A DNA stretch of 64,000 bases from Streptomyces sp. TG1A-60 (lineage in GTDB: Bacteria > Actinomycetota > Actinomycetes > Streptomycetales > Streptomycetaceae): NCBI RefSeq assembly GCF_037201975.1, contig NZ_CP147520.1, positions 5,146,001 to 5,210,000 of the forward strand, read 5' to 3'. The notes under the pieces are model-generated. The model had not been told where the DNA came from and made no database searches. It saw only the letters and a list, made by a program, of their open reading frames with translations. This document shows, piece after piece, positions 37,544 to 46,733 of this stretch (position 1 is the first letter of the stretch; every line of letters starts with the position of its first letter). Position numbers and translations under genes: made by a program.

Positions 37544-38392
37544 ATGACGGACGACTTGCCGGATCTTCCGGCTGCCGCGGACCTTCGTGCCTCCGACGCC
37601 GATCGTGAACGCGTCTGCGAACAACTGCGGGACGCCCTCGCGGAGGGGCGGCTCGACATGGAGGAGTTCGAGGAGCGGCTCGACGCGACGTACAAGGCGC
37701 GGACGTACGGAGAGCTGGCGCCGATCACCCGTGATCTGCCCGGTGCGGGGGCCGTGGCACCGCCGGCCGTCGTGCCGTCGGCGGTCTCGCTGGTCAAGGG
37801 GCCCGCGGAGAACGCGGGTTGGCCCGAGCGCGTCGTCGGCGGTGAGGGCACGTCCACGTGGAGCGTCGCGGTCATGTCCGGGTTCGAGCGCAAGGGGCGC
37901 TGGACGGTGCCCCGGCGCTTCGACTGCCTCGCGTTCTGGGGCGGCGGCGAGCTGGATCTGCGGGACGCGTACTTCGCGGAGCGTGAGGTCACCATCAACT
38001 GCGTGGCGATCATGGGCGGGGTCAATGTGATCGTGCCGCCGGGCGTCGAGGTCGTGGTCCGGGGGATCGGGATCATGGGCGGGTTCGACCACCGGGAGGA
38101 GGGCGAGCCGGGCGAGCCGGGCGCCCCCCGGGTGATCGTCACCGGGTTCGCGTTCTGGGGCGGCGTCGGGGTCGAGCGGAAGCTGCCGAAGGCCGAGCGG
38201 CAGCGGTTGAAGGAGGCGCGGCGGCAGGAGCGGCGGGAGCGGCGGGTGGCGCGGCGCGAAGCGCGGCGGGAACTCCACTCCCCCCACCGCGATCACACGC
38301 ATGCGATGCATGAGGCCCATCGCGACGCCGTGGAACAGGTGCGGGAGGCGATGCGATCGGAGCGGGAGCGGCGCCGGAAACGGGAGTACTAG
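37544..38392 (+). CDS. DUF1707 and LiaF-like protein
   Basis: A 282-residue soluble protein. Residues about 14-62 form a DUF1707 domain (LRASDADRERVCEQLRDALAEGRLD, then EEFEERLDATYKARTYGEL), an actinobacterial helix module. Residues about 105-190 resemble the C-terminal cell-wall-stress domain of LiaF/VraT (FWGGGELDLRDAYF, then CVAIMGGVNVIVPPGVEV). The rest is a highly charged Arg/Glu helix. It is near the ABC-2 exporter (53 bases after) and may sense envelope stress; this is inference from domain similarity. Confidence 0.85.
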   Translation: MTDDLPDLPAAADLRASDADRERVCEQLRDALAEGRLDMEEFEERLDATYKARTYGELAPITRDLPGAGAVAPPAVVPSAVSLVKGPAENAGWPERVVGGEGTSTWSVAVMSGFERKGRWTVPRRFDCLAFWGGGELDLRDAYFAEREVTINCVAIMGGVNVIVPPGVEVVVRGIGIMGGFDHREEGEPGEPGAPRVIVTGFAFWGGVGVERKLPKAERQRLKEARRQERRERRVARREARRELHSPHRDHTHAMHEAHRDAVEQVREAMRSERERRRKREY

Positions 38393-38397
38393 GCCGA

Positions 38398-38422
38398 GGA
38401 GGCGCCCCCGAAGGGGCGCTCC
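38398..38422. terminator. Hairpin between converging DUF1707 and SGNH genes
   Basis: A 10-bp stem with one bulged G and a CGAA loop (38398-38422), directly after the DUF1707 stop. Confidence 0.6.
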
Positions 38423-38440
38423 AGTGAACCGGGGTGACCC

Positions 38441-39795
38441 TCACAGCTCTGCTGGAGCGGCACCCTTCAGCTTCTCCAGGTCGAAGACCTCGCCCATCCG
38501 TGCGTAGCCCTTGTCGCTCGGGTGGAGGTGGTCGCCCGAGTCGTAGTCGGAGCGGAGGCGGCGGAGGTCGTACGGGTCGCGCAGGGCCTTGTCGAAGTCG
38601 ACGTAGGCGTCGAAGACGTCGCCGGAGCGGATCCGGGCGTTGACGGCCTGGCGGACGGACTCGCGCTGGTCGGTGTAGCCGCGGTGGCCGTGGAAGGGCA
38701 TGAGGGTGGTGCCGACGACGCGGAGCCCGCGGGCGTGGGACCGGTCGACGAGTTCGCGGAGGCCGGCGGTGATGGCCTCGGGGTCGGCCCGGCCGGGGTT
38801 CCTGAGGATGTCGTTGACGCCGAGGTCGATGACGACGGCCTTGACGCCGGTACGGCCGAGGACGTCGCGCTGGAAACGGGAGAGGCCGCTGGGGTTCTCG
38901 GCGGGGCGGCCGTTGCCGTCGGTGAGGACGCGGTTGCCGCTGATGCCCTCGTTGACGACGCTGTAGCGCGGCGCGTCGGAGGAGCCGGCGGCGGCGTGCA
39001 GCCGGTCGGAGAGGACGTCCGTCCAGCGCCGGTTCTCGCCGACGGTGGAGGAGATGCCGTCGGTGAGGGAGTCGCCGAAGGCCACGACCGTGCCGTCGGA
39101 CTCGTTGCTCAGCACGTCCAGGGCGGTGACGTAACGCCAGTGCAGGGTCTGGGTGGTGTACGGCTCCCCGGTGACGTCCGCCGTCCGGTCGCCCTCGGCG
39201 GTGTACGAGATCTGCCGGGCGTGCGCGTGGTAGGTCGTGGGGCCGGACGGGGTGGGCGAGTAGGTGGTGATGAGCACGTCGCCGCCGTGCGGGATGGGCA
39301 CCCGCACGGCATCGCTGACCACCTGCCGGCCGGCGGCGATGACGACCGTCGGGTTGCCGGCGAAGGTGAGGCGGCGCATGGTGTCGGCCGCCGCGGCCGG
39401 GGTGTCCGGCGCGGCGGCGACCGCGAGCGAGGCGTGGGTGATGGTCAGCGGCTGCTGGCCGTAGAGATTGGACAGGGTGACGCGGGCACTCGTGCCGGCG
39501 GCCGTGGTGTGTACGACGTTGCGCACCGAGTGGCCGGCGAGGCCGTTGGTCTCGGTGCCCGGTTCCGACCCGCTCGGTGAGGCGGCCCAGGCGCCGACCC
39601 AGACTCCGGTGGAGGCGGGGGCGGCGCTGTTGTGCGGTGCGCGGGCGAACGTCGCCGGTCGCCGGTCGCCGCCGTCGATGCCGACGCCGACGTATATCGC
39701 GGCCGAGACGGCCACGACCAGGGCGGCGACGGCCGCCAGAAGTGCGCCGTGCCTCGTGGGGAGGCCCCCACGCCCCCGGCGTGACGCTTGGTCAT
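38441..39795 (-). CDS. Secreted SGNH/GDSL hydrolase (one-base shift near the N-terminus)
   Basis: The main frame codes for about 430 residues of a secreted SGNH hydrolase (lipase or esterase type): nucleophile block GDSLTDG, oxyanion residues in EGISGN and LGVNDI, and the DHLHPSDKG box with the catalytic Asp and His. A membrane or signal helix (ALLAAVAALVVAVSAAIYV) precedes a Pro/Ala linker. That frame has no usable start before the helix, while the ATG at 39795 with a GAGGAG site is one base out of frame. One extra base in either C5 run at 39765-39777 joins them (MTKRHAGGVGGLP...). The coordinates assume that correction. It diverges from the DUF445 gene. Confidence 0.8.
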
Positions 39796-40025
39796 GCGGT
39801 GTGTTACTCCTCGGGCAGTGGAGCCCCGAGGCTCCGATGTGATCACCCCATGATGCGGCATGGGGCCAGGGCGGCTTGTGAGAACCCCCCTCGGTTCCCC
39901 CGCCCGGACAGACGCGGGGAACTCCTGTTCCGTTCCAGGAGTACGTGTGAATAGGCCTATGGAGTACGTCACCAACAGTCGATGAACGGGACAATGTGCA
40001 CGGGGGACAGGGACGGGTGGAGTGA

Positions 40026-41342
40026 ATGGACCGTACGAAAGCGGAAGAGAGCGCCGAGCCGCGTGTCTCGCACCGCACCATGACCACCTTCAGCGCCGCC
40101 GACGAGGAGAAGCAGCGGGGCGTCCGGCAGATGAAGCTCACCGCGGCCGGGCTGCTGCTGTTCGTGGCGGTGGTGTACGTGTTGGCCGAGTGGGCCTCGC
40201 ACGAGGGCGCGGGCGCCTGGGCGGGCTATGTCGCGGCGGCGGCCGAGGCGGGCATGGTGGGCGCGCTGGCGGACTGGTTCGCCGTGACCGCGTTGTTCCG
40301 GCATCCGCTCGGGCTGCCCATCCCGCACACCGCGATCATCCCCACCAAGAAGGACCAACTGGGCGTCTCGCTGGGCGAGTTCGTGGGGGAGAACTTCCTC
40401 TCCGACGATGTCGTACGGCAACGGCTGCGGGCCGTCGGCATCGGCAGTCGGCTCGGCGCGTGGCTCGCCGAGCCGGAGAACGCCGATCGGGTGACGGCGG
40501 AGCTGGCGACCGCGCTCAGGGGCGCGCTGACCGTGCTGCGCGACTCGGACGTGCAGGCCGTGGTCGGGGAGGCGATCACCCGGCGGGCGAACGCCCAGGA
40601 GATCGCGCCCGGTATCGGCAAGATGCTGGAGAGGATCGTGGTCGACGGCGGCCACAGACGGGTCGTCGACCTGGTCTGCACCCGCGCCCACGACTGGCTG
40701 GTCCTGCACGACGCGCAGGTCATGGACGCCGTCGAGGGCGGTGCTCCCGGCTGGACCCCCCGGTTCGTGGACCGCAAGGTCGGCGAGCGGGTCTACAAGG
40801 AGCTGCTGCGCTTCGCCACCGAGATGCGGGACTCGCCCGCCCACCCGGCGCGTGGTGCCCTCGACCGGTTCCTCACCGATTTCGCCACCGACCTCCAGTC
40901 CGACACGGACACCAGCGCGCGGGTGGAGCGGCTGAAGAGCGAGGTGCTCGGCCGGGGCGAGGTCCAGGACCTCATCGCCTCCGCCTGGACGGCCGTACGG
41001 TCGATGATCGTGTCCGCCGCCGAGGACGAGCGCAGCGAGCTGCGGCTGCGTGTGCGGTCCTCGCTGCTGTCGCTGGGCGCGCGGATGGCGACCGAGCCGG
41101 GCGTGCAGGCCAAGGTCGACCGGTGGGTGGAGGGCGCGGCCGTGCACGTCGTGACCACGTACCGTCAGGAGATCACCTCCCTCATCACCGAGACCGTGGC
41201 GAGCTGGGACGCCGAGCACACGACCAGGAAGATCGAGGCCAACATCGGCCGTGACCTGCAGTTCATCCGTATCAACGGCACGGTGGTGGGTTCGCTGGCG
41301 GGGCTGCTGATCTACACGGTGGCGCGGGCGCTGGGGGCGTAG
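40026..41342 (+). CDS. DUF445 family membrane protein
   Basis: A 438-residue DUF445 protein. The N-terminal membrane region shows EAGMVGALADWFAVTALFRHPLGLPIPHTAIIP, the signature of the family, followed by TKKDQLGVSLGEFVGENFL. A long charged helical region spans the middle and one C-terminal helix closes it (INGTVVGSLAGLLIYTVARAL). The family is widespread (yjiN/yhbU group) and its function is not established. ATG 40026 is used; it diverges from the SGNH gene with a 230-base gap. Confidence 0.92.
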   Translation: MDRTKAEESAEPRVSHRTMTTFSAADEEKQRGVRQMKLTAAGLLLFVAVVYVLAEWASHEGAGAWAGYVAAAAEAGMVGALADWFAVTALFRHPLGLPIPHTAIIPTKKDQLGVSLGEFVGENFLSDDVVRQRLRAVGIGSRLGAWLAEPENADRVTAELATALRGALTVLRDSDVQAVVGEAITRRANAQEIAPGIGKMLERIVVDGGHRRVVDLVCTRAHDWLVLHDAQVMDAVEGGAPGWTPRFVDRKVGERVYKELLRFATEMRDSPAHPARGALDRFLTDFATDLQSDTDTSARVERLKSEVLGRGEVQDLIASAWTAVRSMIVSAAEDERSELRLRVRSSLLSLGARMATEPGVQAKVDRWVEGAAVHVVTTYRQEITSLITETVASWDAEHTTRKIEANIGRDLQFIRINGTVVGSLAGLLIYTVARALGA

Positions 41343-42003
41343 GCCGTACGGCTCTCCTCCCGGCAGCCCGGGCGTGGTCCCCGCCCTGAGTGCGTCCGGC
41401 GTACGGCCGACTGAGTACCCGTACTCTGTCGGCCCGCCGTCCGCCCGGGAATCCTCGTACGCATGACCGAGAAGCTGCTCTGCCCCCTGCGCACGCGCCC
41501 CTGGCCGGAACGCTGGCTGACCCGCCTGCTCGGCGCCGCCCTCGCCGCGGTCGCGTACCTCCTCTGCCTGCCCTGGGACCTCCGCAACCGGCCGGAGACG
41601 GCCGGTTCCGACATCGAGACGACCCCTGTGAGCGTCACGGGGGTCGTCGTCCTCGCCCTCGCCCTGCTGGTCCTCGCGGCCTACTTCGGCCACCGGGACG
41701 CCCTGGCCTGGCCGTTGCTCCTGGTCGCCGTCCCGCCGACGGCCCTGATGTACGCGTCCTTCCGCGCCCACCCCGCAGCGGACGCCTCGCTGTGGCCCCT
41801 CGCCTGGGCCTTCTTCACCCTGCTGACCGGCGCGTGCGTGCTGGTGGCGGCGTCGGTGGCGCGGGCCTTCCGGGGGAGGCGGTGGAGACGGTGGAGGAGG
41901 AGTGGCTGGTCCGGGCCGGTCGGTAGTGAGCAGGCGGGCCGGTCGGCAGTGGGCCGGCGGGCGCCCGTCGGCAGGGAGCCGGGGGCCGGCCCGGACCGCG
42001 CTC

Positions 42004-42567
<564 letters not shown>

Positions 42568-42585
42568 GGGTGCACGGTAGGACGC

Positions 42586-43226
42586 GGGGGTGTCGGCGCG
42601 TTCATCTTCGCGGCGACGGGCCTGCTGGACGGCCTGCGCGCCACGACCCACTGGATCGCCGCCCCCGACCTGGCCGCCCGCCATCCGGCGGTGACCGTCG
42701 ACCCGAACGTCCTCTACGTCGACAACGGCCAGTTCCTGACCTCGGCGGGCGCGGCGGCGGCCATGGACATGTGCCTGCACATGATCCGCAAGGACCACGG
42801 CTCGGCGGTCGCCGCGTTCACCGCCCGCATGTGCGTCATGCCCCTCGAACGCGAGGGCGGCCAGGCCCAGTTCATCGTCCACGACCAGCCGTCGGCGCCC
42901 GCCGGAGCCACCATGGAACCCCTCCTGCGGTGGCTGGAGGAGAACGTCGAACGCGACCTGACCCTGGACGACATCGCCCTCCACGCCGGCACCAGCGCCC
43001 GCACCCTGAACCGCCGCTTCCGCGAACAGACCGGCACGACTCCCCTGCAGTGGCTGCACCGGGCGAGGGTCCGCCGCGCCCAGTACCTCCTGGAGTCCAC
43101 CGACCACACGGTCGACCGCATCGCCACCCAGGCGGGCTTCGGCTCCCCGACGGCCTTCCGTGACCGCTTCAAGAGGGTGGTGGGCACGAGTCCGTACGCG
43201 TACCGGCGGGCGTTCAGGGGGAGTGA
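42586..43226 (+). pseudogene. GlxA-family (DJ-1/PfpI + AraC) regulator, 5'-truncated
   Basis: The C-terminal two thirds of a GlxA-type regulator: the end of the DJ-1/PfpI domain (GAFIFAATGLLDG, ATTHW, YVDNGQFLTSAGAAAAMDMCLHMI) and a full AraC DNA-binding domain (LTLDDIALHAGTSARTLNRRF, then IATQAGFGSPTAFRDRFKR). About 100 residues that normally start the protein are missing, and no ATG, GTG or TTG lies in frame before GAFIF. As written the frame also overruns to 43383; one more G in the G5 run at 43217-43221 would give a natural end RRAFRGE at 43226. The 5' loss is real and coincides with the promoter of the neighbouring gene; an internal start at MDMCLHM (42762) could still give a DNA-binding protein. 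Confidence 0.72.
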
Positions 43227-43294
43227 GCCCCCGGGCTGCCCTCAGGGGCCACCGCGGACGGCCGGGCCGCTCATCAAAAGAGCTGAGTCAGGGG

Positions 43295-43338
43295 TTGTCA
43301 GGTTTCCTCCTTCGAGCTATATAAGAAGTCGAAGAAAC
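43295..43338 (+). promoter_or_regulatory. hsp20 promoter with overlapping inverted repeat
   Basis: TTGTCA (43295-43300), a 17-base spacer and TATATA (43318-43323) make a near-consensus vegetative promoter. Overlapping it, TTCGA (43311) and TCGAA (43329) plus GTTTC (43302) and GAAAC (43334) form a two-part inverted repeat around the -10 box, a likely heat-shock repressor site. Confidence 0.75.
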
Positions 43339-43382
43339 TACCGGGCATCGCACCCAGTGCCACACGAGAGGAGTGACCCGTG

Positions 43383-43805
43383 ATGCTCATGCGTACCGAC
43401 CCGTTCCGCGAATTCGACCGACTCGCGCAGCAGGTGTTCGGTTCCGACAGCCGGCCCGCCGTCATGCCGATGGACGCCTACCGGTCCGGTGACGACTTCA
43501 TCGTCCACTTCGACCTCCCGGGCGTGGACCCGGAGACCATCGATCTGGACGTCGAGCGCAACGTCCTGAACGTCCGCGCCGAGCGCCGTTCCCCGGCCCC
43601 GGACAGCGCCGAGCTGGTCGCCGCCGAACGCCCCACGGGAGCGTTCAGCCGCCAGCTGTTCCTCGGCGACACCCTCGACGCCGACCGCGTCGACGCCTCG
43701 TACGAGGCCGGCGTCCTGACCCTGCGCATCCCGATCGCGGAGAAGGCCAAGCCGCGCAAGATCCAGATCAGCGGCGGCGACGAGCGGCGGCAGCTCGACC
43801 GCTGA
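43383..43805 (+). CDS. Hsp20/alpha-crystallin small heat-shock protein
   Basis: A 140-residue holdase chaperone. The N-terminus [19 protein letters not shown] is typical of actinobacterial Hsp18-like proteins; the alpha-crystallin domain runs from about residue 30 ([26 protein letters not shown]) to [24 protein letters not shown], with the A-x-x-x-G-V-L motif near its end and an IPI segment. ATG 43383 is preferred; GTG 43380 is adjacent. AGGAG stands upstream. The promoter region carries an inverted repeat, so heat-inducible repression is likely. A strong hairpin follows. Confidence 0.94.
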   Translation: MLMRTDPFREFDRLAQQVFGSDSRPAVMPMDAYRSGDDFIVHFDLPGVDPETIDLDVERNVLNVRAERRSPAPDSAELVAAERPTGAFSRQLFLGDTLDADRVDASYEAGVLTLRIPIAEKAKPRKIQISGGDERRQLDR

Positions 43806-43851
43806 CCCGGAGACGGTCGGCTTTCGTCGGCCACTTCCAGGCGGCCCCGGG

Positions 43852-43894
43852 CACGCACCCCGAGCGCGTGTCGCCACGACGCTCGGGGTGCGTG
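43852..43894 (+). terminator. Terminator after hsp20
   Basis: A perfect 15-bp stem (43852-43866 with 43880-43894) topped by a 4-bp inner stem, 47 bases after the stop. Confidence 0.92.
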
Positions 43895-43913
43895 AGCGCG
43901 GGGCCGCCATCCC

Positions 43914-44000
43914 CGCGGCAGCGGATCGGATGACACCGTCCCCGCGACAGCGGATCGGATAAGACCATCGGCGCGACAGCGGATCGGATGACACCATCGG
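43914..44000 (+). repeat. Three tandem 29-bp repeats
   Basis: Units at 43914-43942, 43943-43971 and 43972-44000 share cgcg(g/a)cagcggatcggat(g/a)a(c/g)acc(g/a)tc. The last runs into accatcggccgatggt (43993-44008), a perfect 16-base palindrome. They lie between hsp20 and a convergent lipoprotein gene. No unique spacers separate the units. Confidence 0.93.
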
Positions 44001-44085
44001 CCGATGGTCGCCATCACCACCGGCACACCGAGAGCACGCACCGGACGCCGCTCCTTCACGGGTGAACGTCGCCTGCCGCGCGGCA

Positions 44086-45063
44086 CTAGTTGACGCTTTG
44101 TCCTTCGGCGTTCGACGCCTCGGCGGCTGCGCCGGAGCCCAACTTCTTGAGTACCGCTCGCTTCGCCGCGACATGGCGCGCGACCACCTTGCGGTCGTCC
44201 GACCCGAGCACCCGCTTCTCCACCGAGCGCTGCACCTTGCCCACGGCCTCGGCGAGCTCCGTCGCCGCCTGGCACCGCGCGTCTGCCTCCGCCGTACGGA
44301 TCTCCTCCCGCCCCAGTGCCGTCAGCGAGGCCGGATCGCCGGAGGCCTTCGGCAGACGGCGGTTCAACCGCTCCCGTACCGCCTGGAGGTCGGCCGCGCG
44401 ATGTCCCGCCTCCTCCATACAGGAGGACCAACGCCGCACTGCCGCACGGTAGTCGGCATCCTTCTCCACGGCGGTCAGCACCCGGGCCGACAGCACCGCG
44501 ACCACGGGCTCCGTGCGGTCCCACGCGGCGCCGTAGACCTCGACACGGGCCTGAGTGACACAGCCGTCCTCGGAGTACTCCACATGGGAGCCGTCCGGCA
44601 GTGGTACCGACACCCGGTGCGCGGCGGTGCCCAGCAGGGCCCGCCGCCACGCGGGGTCGCGGGGCTCGTCGTCGGCGGGCGGCGGGGAGGACCGCACGTG
44701 CAGGAACTCGCCCACGATGCCGTACCCGTCCGTCGCCGCCCGCCGGGCGGTCAACAGCCCGTAGGGATTGGTCTCCTCGCCGCGTGCGGACGCCGTACGC
44801 GGCTGTGCCGTGTACCGCTGGCCGTGCTCCGCCATGCACCTCACGATGACCTGTTCCTGCAGGTCGTGGAGGCGTACGGCCGCGGCGTGCCGGAAGGACG
44901 CGGCCCCGGACAGCGGCCGTACGTCAGGCGGGCCGGGCGTGCCTACCGGCTCGCGGCCGGCCGCTCCCGGGAGGGAGCAGCCGGCCACGGCCAGCGCCGC
45001 GAGCATCGCGACCGTCAGCACCGTGGTGCGCGCGGTGCGTGCGGTACGTCGTGCGCGGGGCAT
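44086..45063 (-). CDS. Secreted lipoprotein, function unknown
   Basis: A 325-residue protein. The N-terminus MPRARRTARTARTT is very basic, followed by a signal core and the lipobox ALAVAGC at about residue 29, so it is a probable lipoprotein. The mature protein is mostly helical and contains cysteines in VIVRCMAEHG, EDGCVTQ, SSCMEEAGH and DARCQA, as in a Streptomyces family where the Cys-Met pairs occur in repeated helical segments. No enzyme motif is seen. The neighbouring I36-type gene lies 14 bases upstream on the same strand, so they may be co-expressed. Confidence 0.8.
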   Translation of the reverse strand: MPRARRTARTARTTVLTVAMLAALAVAGCSLPGAAGREPVGTPGPPDVRPLSGAASFRHAAAVRLHDLQEQVIVRCMAEHGQRYTAQPRTASARGEETNPYGLLTARRAATDGYGIVGEFLHVRSSPPPADDEPRDPAWRRALLGTAAHRVSVPLPDGSHVEYSEDGCVTQARVEVYGAAWDRTEPVVAVLSARVLTAVEKDADYRAAVRRWSSCMEEAGHRAADLQAVRERLNRRLPKASGDPASLTALGREEIRTAEADARCQAATELAEAVGKVQRSVEKRVLGSDDRKVVARHVAAKRAVLKKLGSGAAAEASNAEGQSVN

Positions 45064-45077
45064 GCCGGCGTGGTGGT

Positions 45078-45452
45078 TCACACGCACCAGTCGTTGGAGG
45101 CGACGTTGTGCCACCAGACGGTGTTGGCCAGGGTCGGGTTCGTCCGGCCGCGGTTGAGGACGTAGCTGGAACCGGTCTTGTTCAGTCCGGAGAAGATGCG
45201 GACGTTGCAGTTGTTGCCGTTGTTGTAGAGCGACTCGGCGTTGTTGAACTTGTTGTACTGGAGCAGGTTGTTGTTGTCGCCGTACACGGTCCCGGGGTCT
45301 CCCGCGCCGTAGGTGCCCAGGTACGCGCACAGCGCCCCGGAGGGACAGTCCGACCACGCGGCGTTCGCGGGGGCGGCCGTGGCCAGCGTGCCGACGGCGG
45401 CCAGGGCCAGACCACCGAGGGCGATGCCGCTCCGGACGAGCATCCGATGCAT
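45078..45452 (-). CDS. Secreted peptidase-inhibitor-like protein (I36 family)
   Basis: A 124-residue secreted protein: a signal peptide of about 31 residues ending at APANA, then a 93-residue beta-gamma-crystallin-like mature part with CPSGALCAYLGTYG, a Tyr/Asn-rich core (NNLLQYNKFNNAESLYNNG) and a C-terminal NDWCV. The four cysteines probably form two disulfides. It matches the peptidase inhibitor I36 (SMPI-like) family, which blocks metalloproteases in Streptomyces; inhibition here is inferred. GGAGG lies before the ATG. Confidence 0.88.
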   Translation of the reverse strand: MHRMLVRSGIALGGLALAAVGTLATAAPANAAWSDCPSGALCAYLGTYGAGDPGTVYGDNNNLLQYNKFNNAESLYNNGNNCNVRIFSGLNKTGSSYVLNRGRTNPTLANTVWWHNVASNDWCV

Positions 45453-45664
45453 TCCGAGTTCCTCCACTCTGAGAAAGCACTGCTGAGAACCGCTGAGAGC
45501 CCGTTGGTGAGACCTCGTTGCCGAGACCGCACCGCGGAGAACTCCCCGCGACAGGGCCACCACCGGTGGCGCCCGTTCGCCAGCAGCCTCACTCAGGAAG
45601 CAGGCGTCCCATCAGTAGGGCCGAGTGGGACGGGACGCCGTGGGACGCGGACACCCCTCCCGCC

Positions 45665-46145
45665 TCACCCGTCGTATGCGTGCTGGCGCCAGTTCGGGAC
45701 GCCTGAGACGGCGTTCGAGACGGCATGGGAGACGCCGGGCACATCGGAGGCGCACGGACAAGGCCCGTACGCCCGACGCCCGACACCCCCGCGCTCCGCC
45801 AGCAACCCGGCCGCGGCCACGGCCAACGCCCCCACAGCGACCCCCGCGGCGAACAACTTCACCGAGGCCGGGCGACGGTGGGCCCTCTCTCGCTGCCGTT
45901 GCCGCTGGTCGCCGTCGTCGGGGGAGGTGGTTCCCCCCGGGCTCCTCCATCAACAACAGACTCCCCGCCCCGGCCCCCACCGCCGAGGCGAACTGCTCGA
46001 CGGCCTCCCGGGGCACCGGCTTCTTCCCGTTCAGAAACCGCTCCCAGGACGACCGGCTGTAGTGCGTACGTGCCGCCAGCTTCGCGAAACTGAGCCCCGA
46101 CGACTCCTTCAGCCTGCGCATCTCCACTGCTATCAGCTCACTCAT
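45665..46145 (-). pseudogene. XRE-family regulator with C-terminal membrane helix, one-base shift
   Basis: The N-terminal half is a clear Xre helix-turn-helix (VEMRRLKESSGLSFAKLAARTHYSRSSWERFLNGKK) ending near LLLMEEPGG. After that, the frame continues in Arg/Gly-rich sequence to 45612, but the next frame reads RPASVKLFAAGVAVGALAVAAAGLLAERGG, a membrane helix typical of this Streptomyces family, down to a stop at 45665. The shift lies at the C6 run 45933-45938 or the G5 run 45920-45924: here one base too many. With correction it is about 160 residues, a membrane-tethered DNA-binding protein. Confidence 0.72.
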
Positions 46146-46517
46146 TCGTCCCCCTGTGTCCCATTAGGTCATGTGGGTCCCCCACAGTCAGGAAACAGGG
46201 TCGTGGGGACGGAGGGACAGACGTTTCACGGCCGATTTCAAGGGATCCAAACGGACCTGCGGCGATCTGGAGTGATCTGCTGCGACCTACGCTCATCTGC
46301 CGTGAACTGCGGTGATTCGACGAAACCCTGATGGCGGCGTGACTCGCACCACTGCCGTCGACTACACGGAGCGACATACCACGGTCGCGCGTATGACGGT
46401 CCCGACCTCTACAACTCGTGCCGTCGATCCACGTGTTGAGTCCGTTGATGACGCTCTTGAGCGTGTGGAGCAGTCGCTTCGGGCACGTTTGAACCGGAAC
46501 CTGCGGAATCCACCAAG
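46146..46517. other. Left border of the 46-52 kb island
   Basis: About 370 bases with no credible gene. It contains degenerate gatctg(c/g)-type repeats (46255-46320) and the left 54-bp repeat described separately. Composition is less GC-rich than the surroundings. Confidence 0.45.
46417..46470 (+). repeat. Left copy of a 54-bp direct repeat bounding an island
   Basis: Ungapped comparison with 51721-51774 gives 42 identical bases of 54, including gttga, gatgacg and cgtgtggag. The copies are 5.3 kb apart in the same orientation. Confidence 0.75.
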
Positions 46518-46733
46518 TCAGCACACCGGTCCTCTGCCGGCCAAGGCCTGAACGAAGGAACGCCAAGCGCCACTTCGAACGGTGATCACATGCCCTCCCA
46601 CGACCTTGGAGTCGCGTACAAGAATGCGGTGGGTGGTTATCGCGCACTCCACGCACTCGCCTCCTGCGCCGTTGCTGTACGACGACGTGAACCACGTCGG
46701 TCGACCGTCGTCGCCGGCCTCTGCGATGCTCAT
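46518..46733 (-). CDS. DUF397 protein
   Basis: A 71-residue DUF397 protein with the core WFTSSYSNGAGGECVECA and ILVRDSKVV. In Streptomyces these small proteins pair with Scr1/WhiJ-type regulators and act as partners in development or antibiotic control (as at abaA and whiJ loci). Its ATG overlaps the stop of the WhiJ-like gene by four bases (ATGA), so the two are translated together. Confidence 0.93.
   Translation of the reverse strand: MSIAEAGDDGRPTWFTSSYSNGAGGECVECAITTHRILVRDSKVVGGHVITVRSGAWRSFVQALAGRGPVC

Noticed and set aside
43914..44000. CRISPR array
   Set aside because: Units are directly tandem with no spacers, only three copies, and no cas genes are present.
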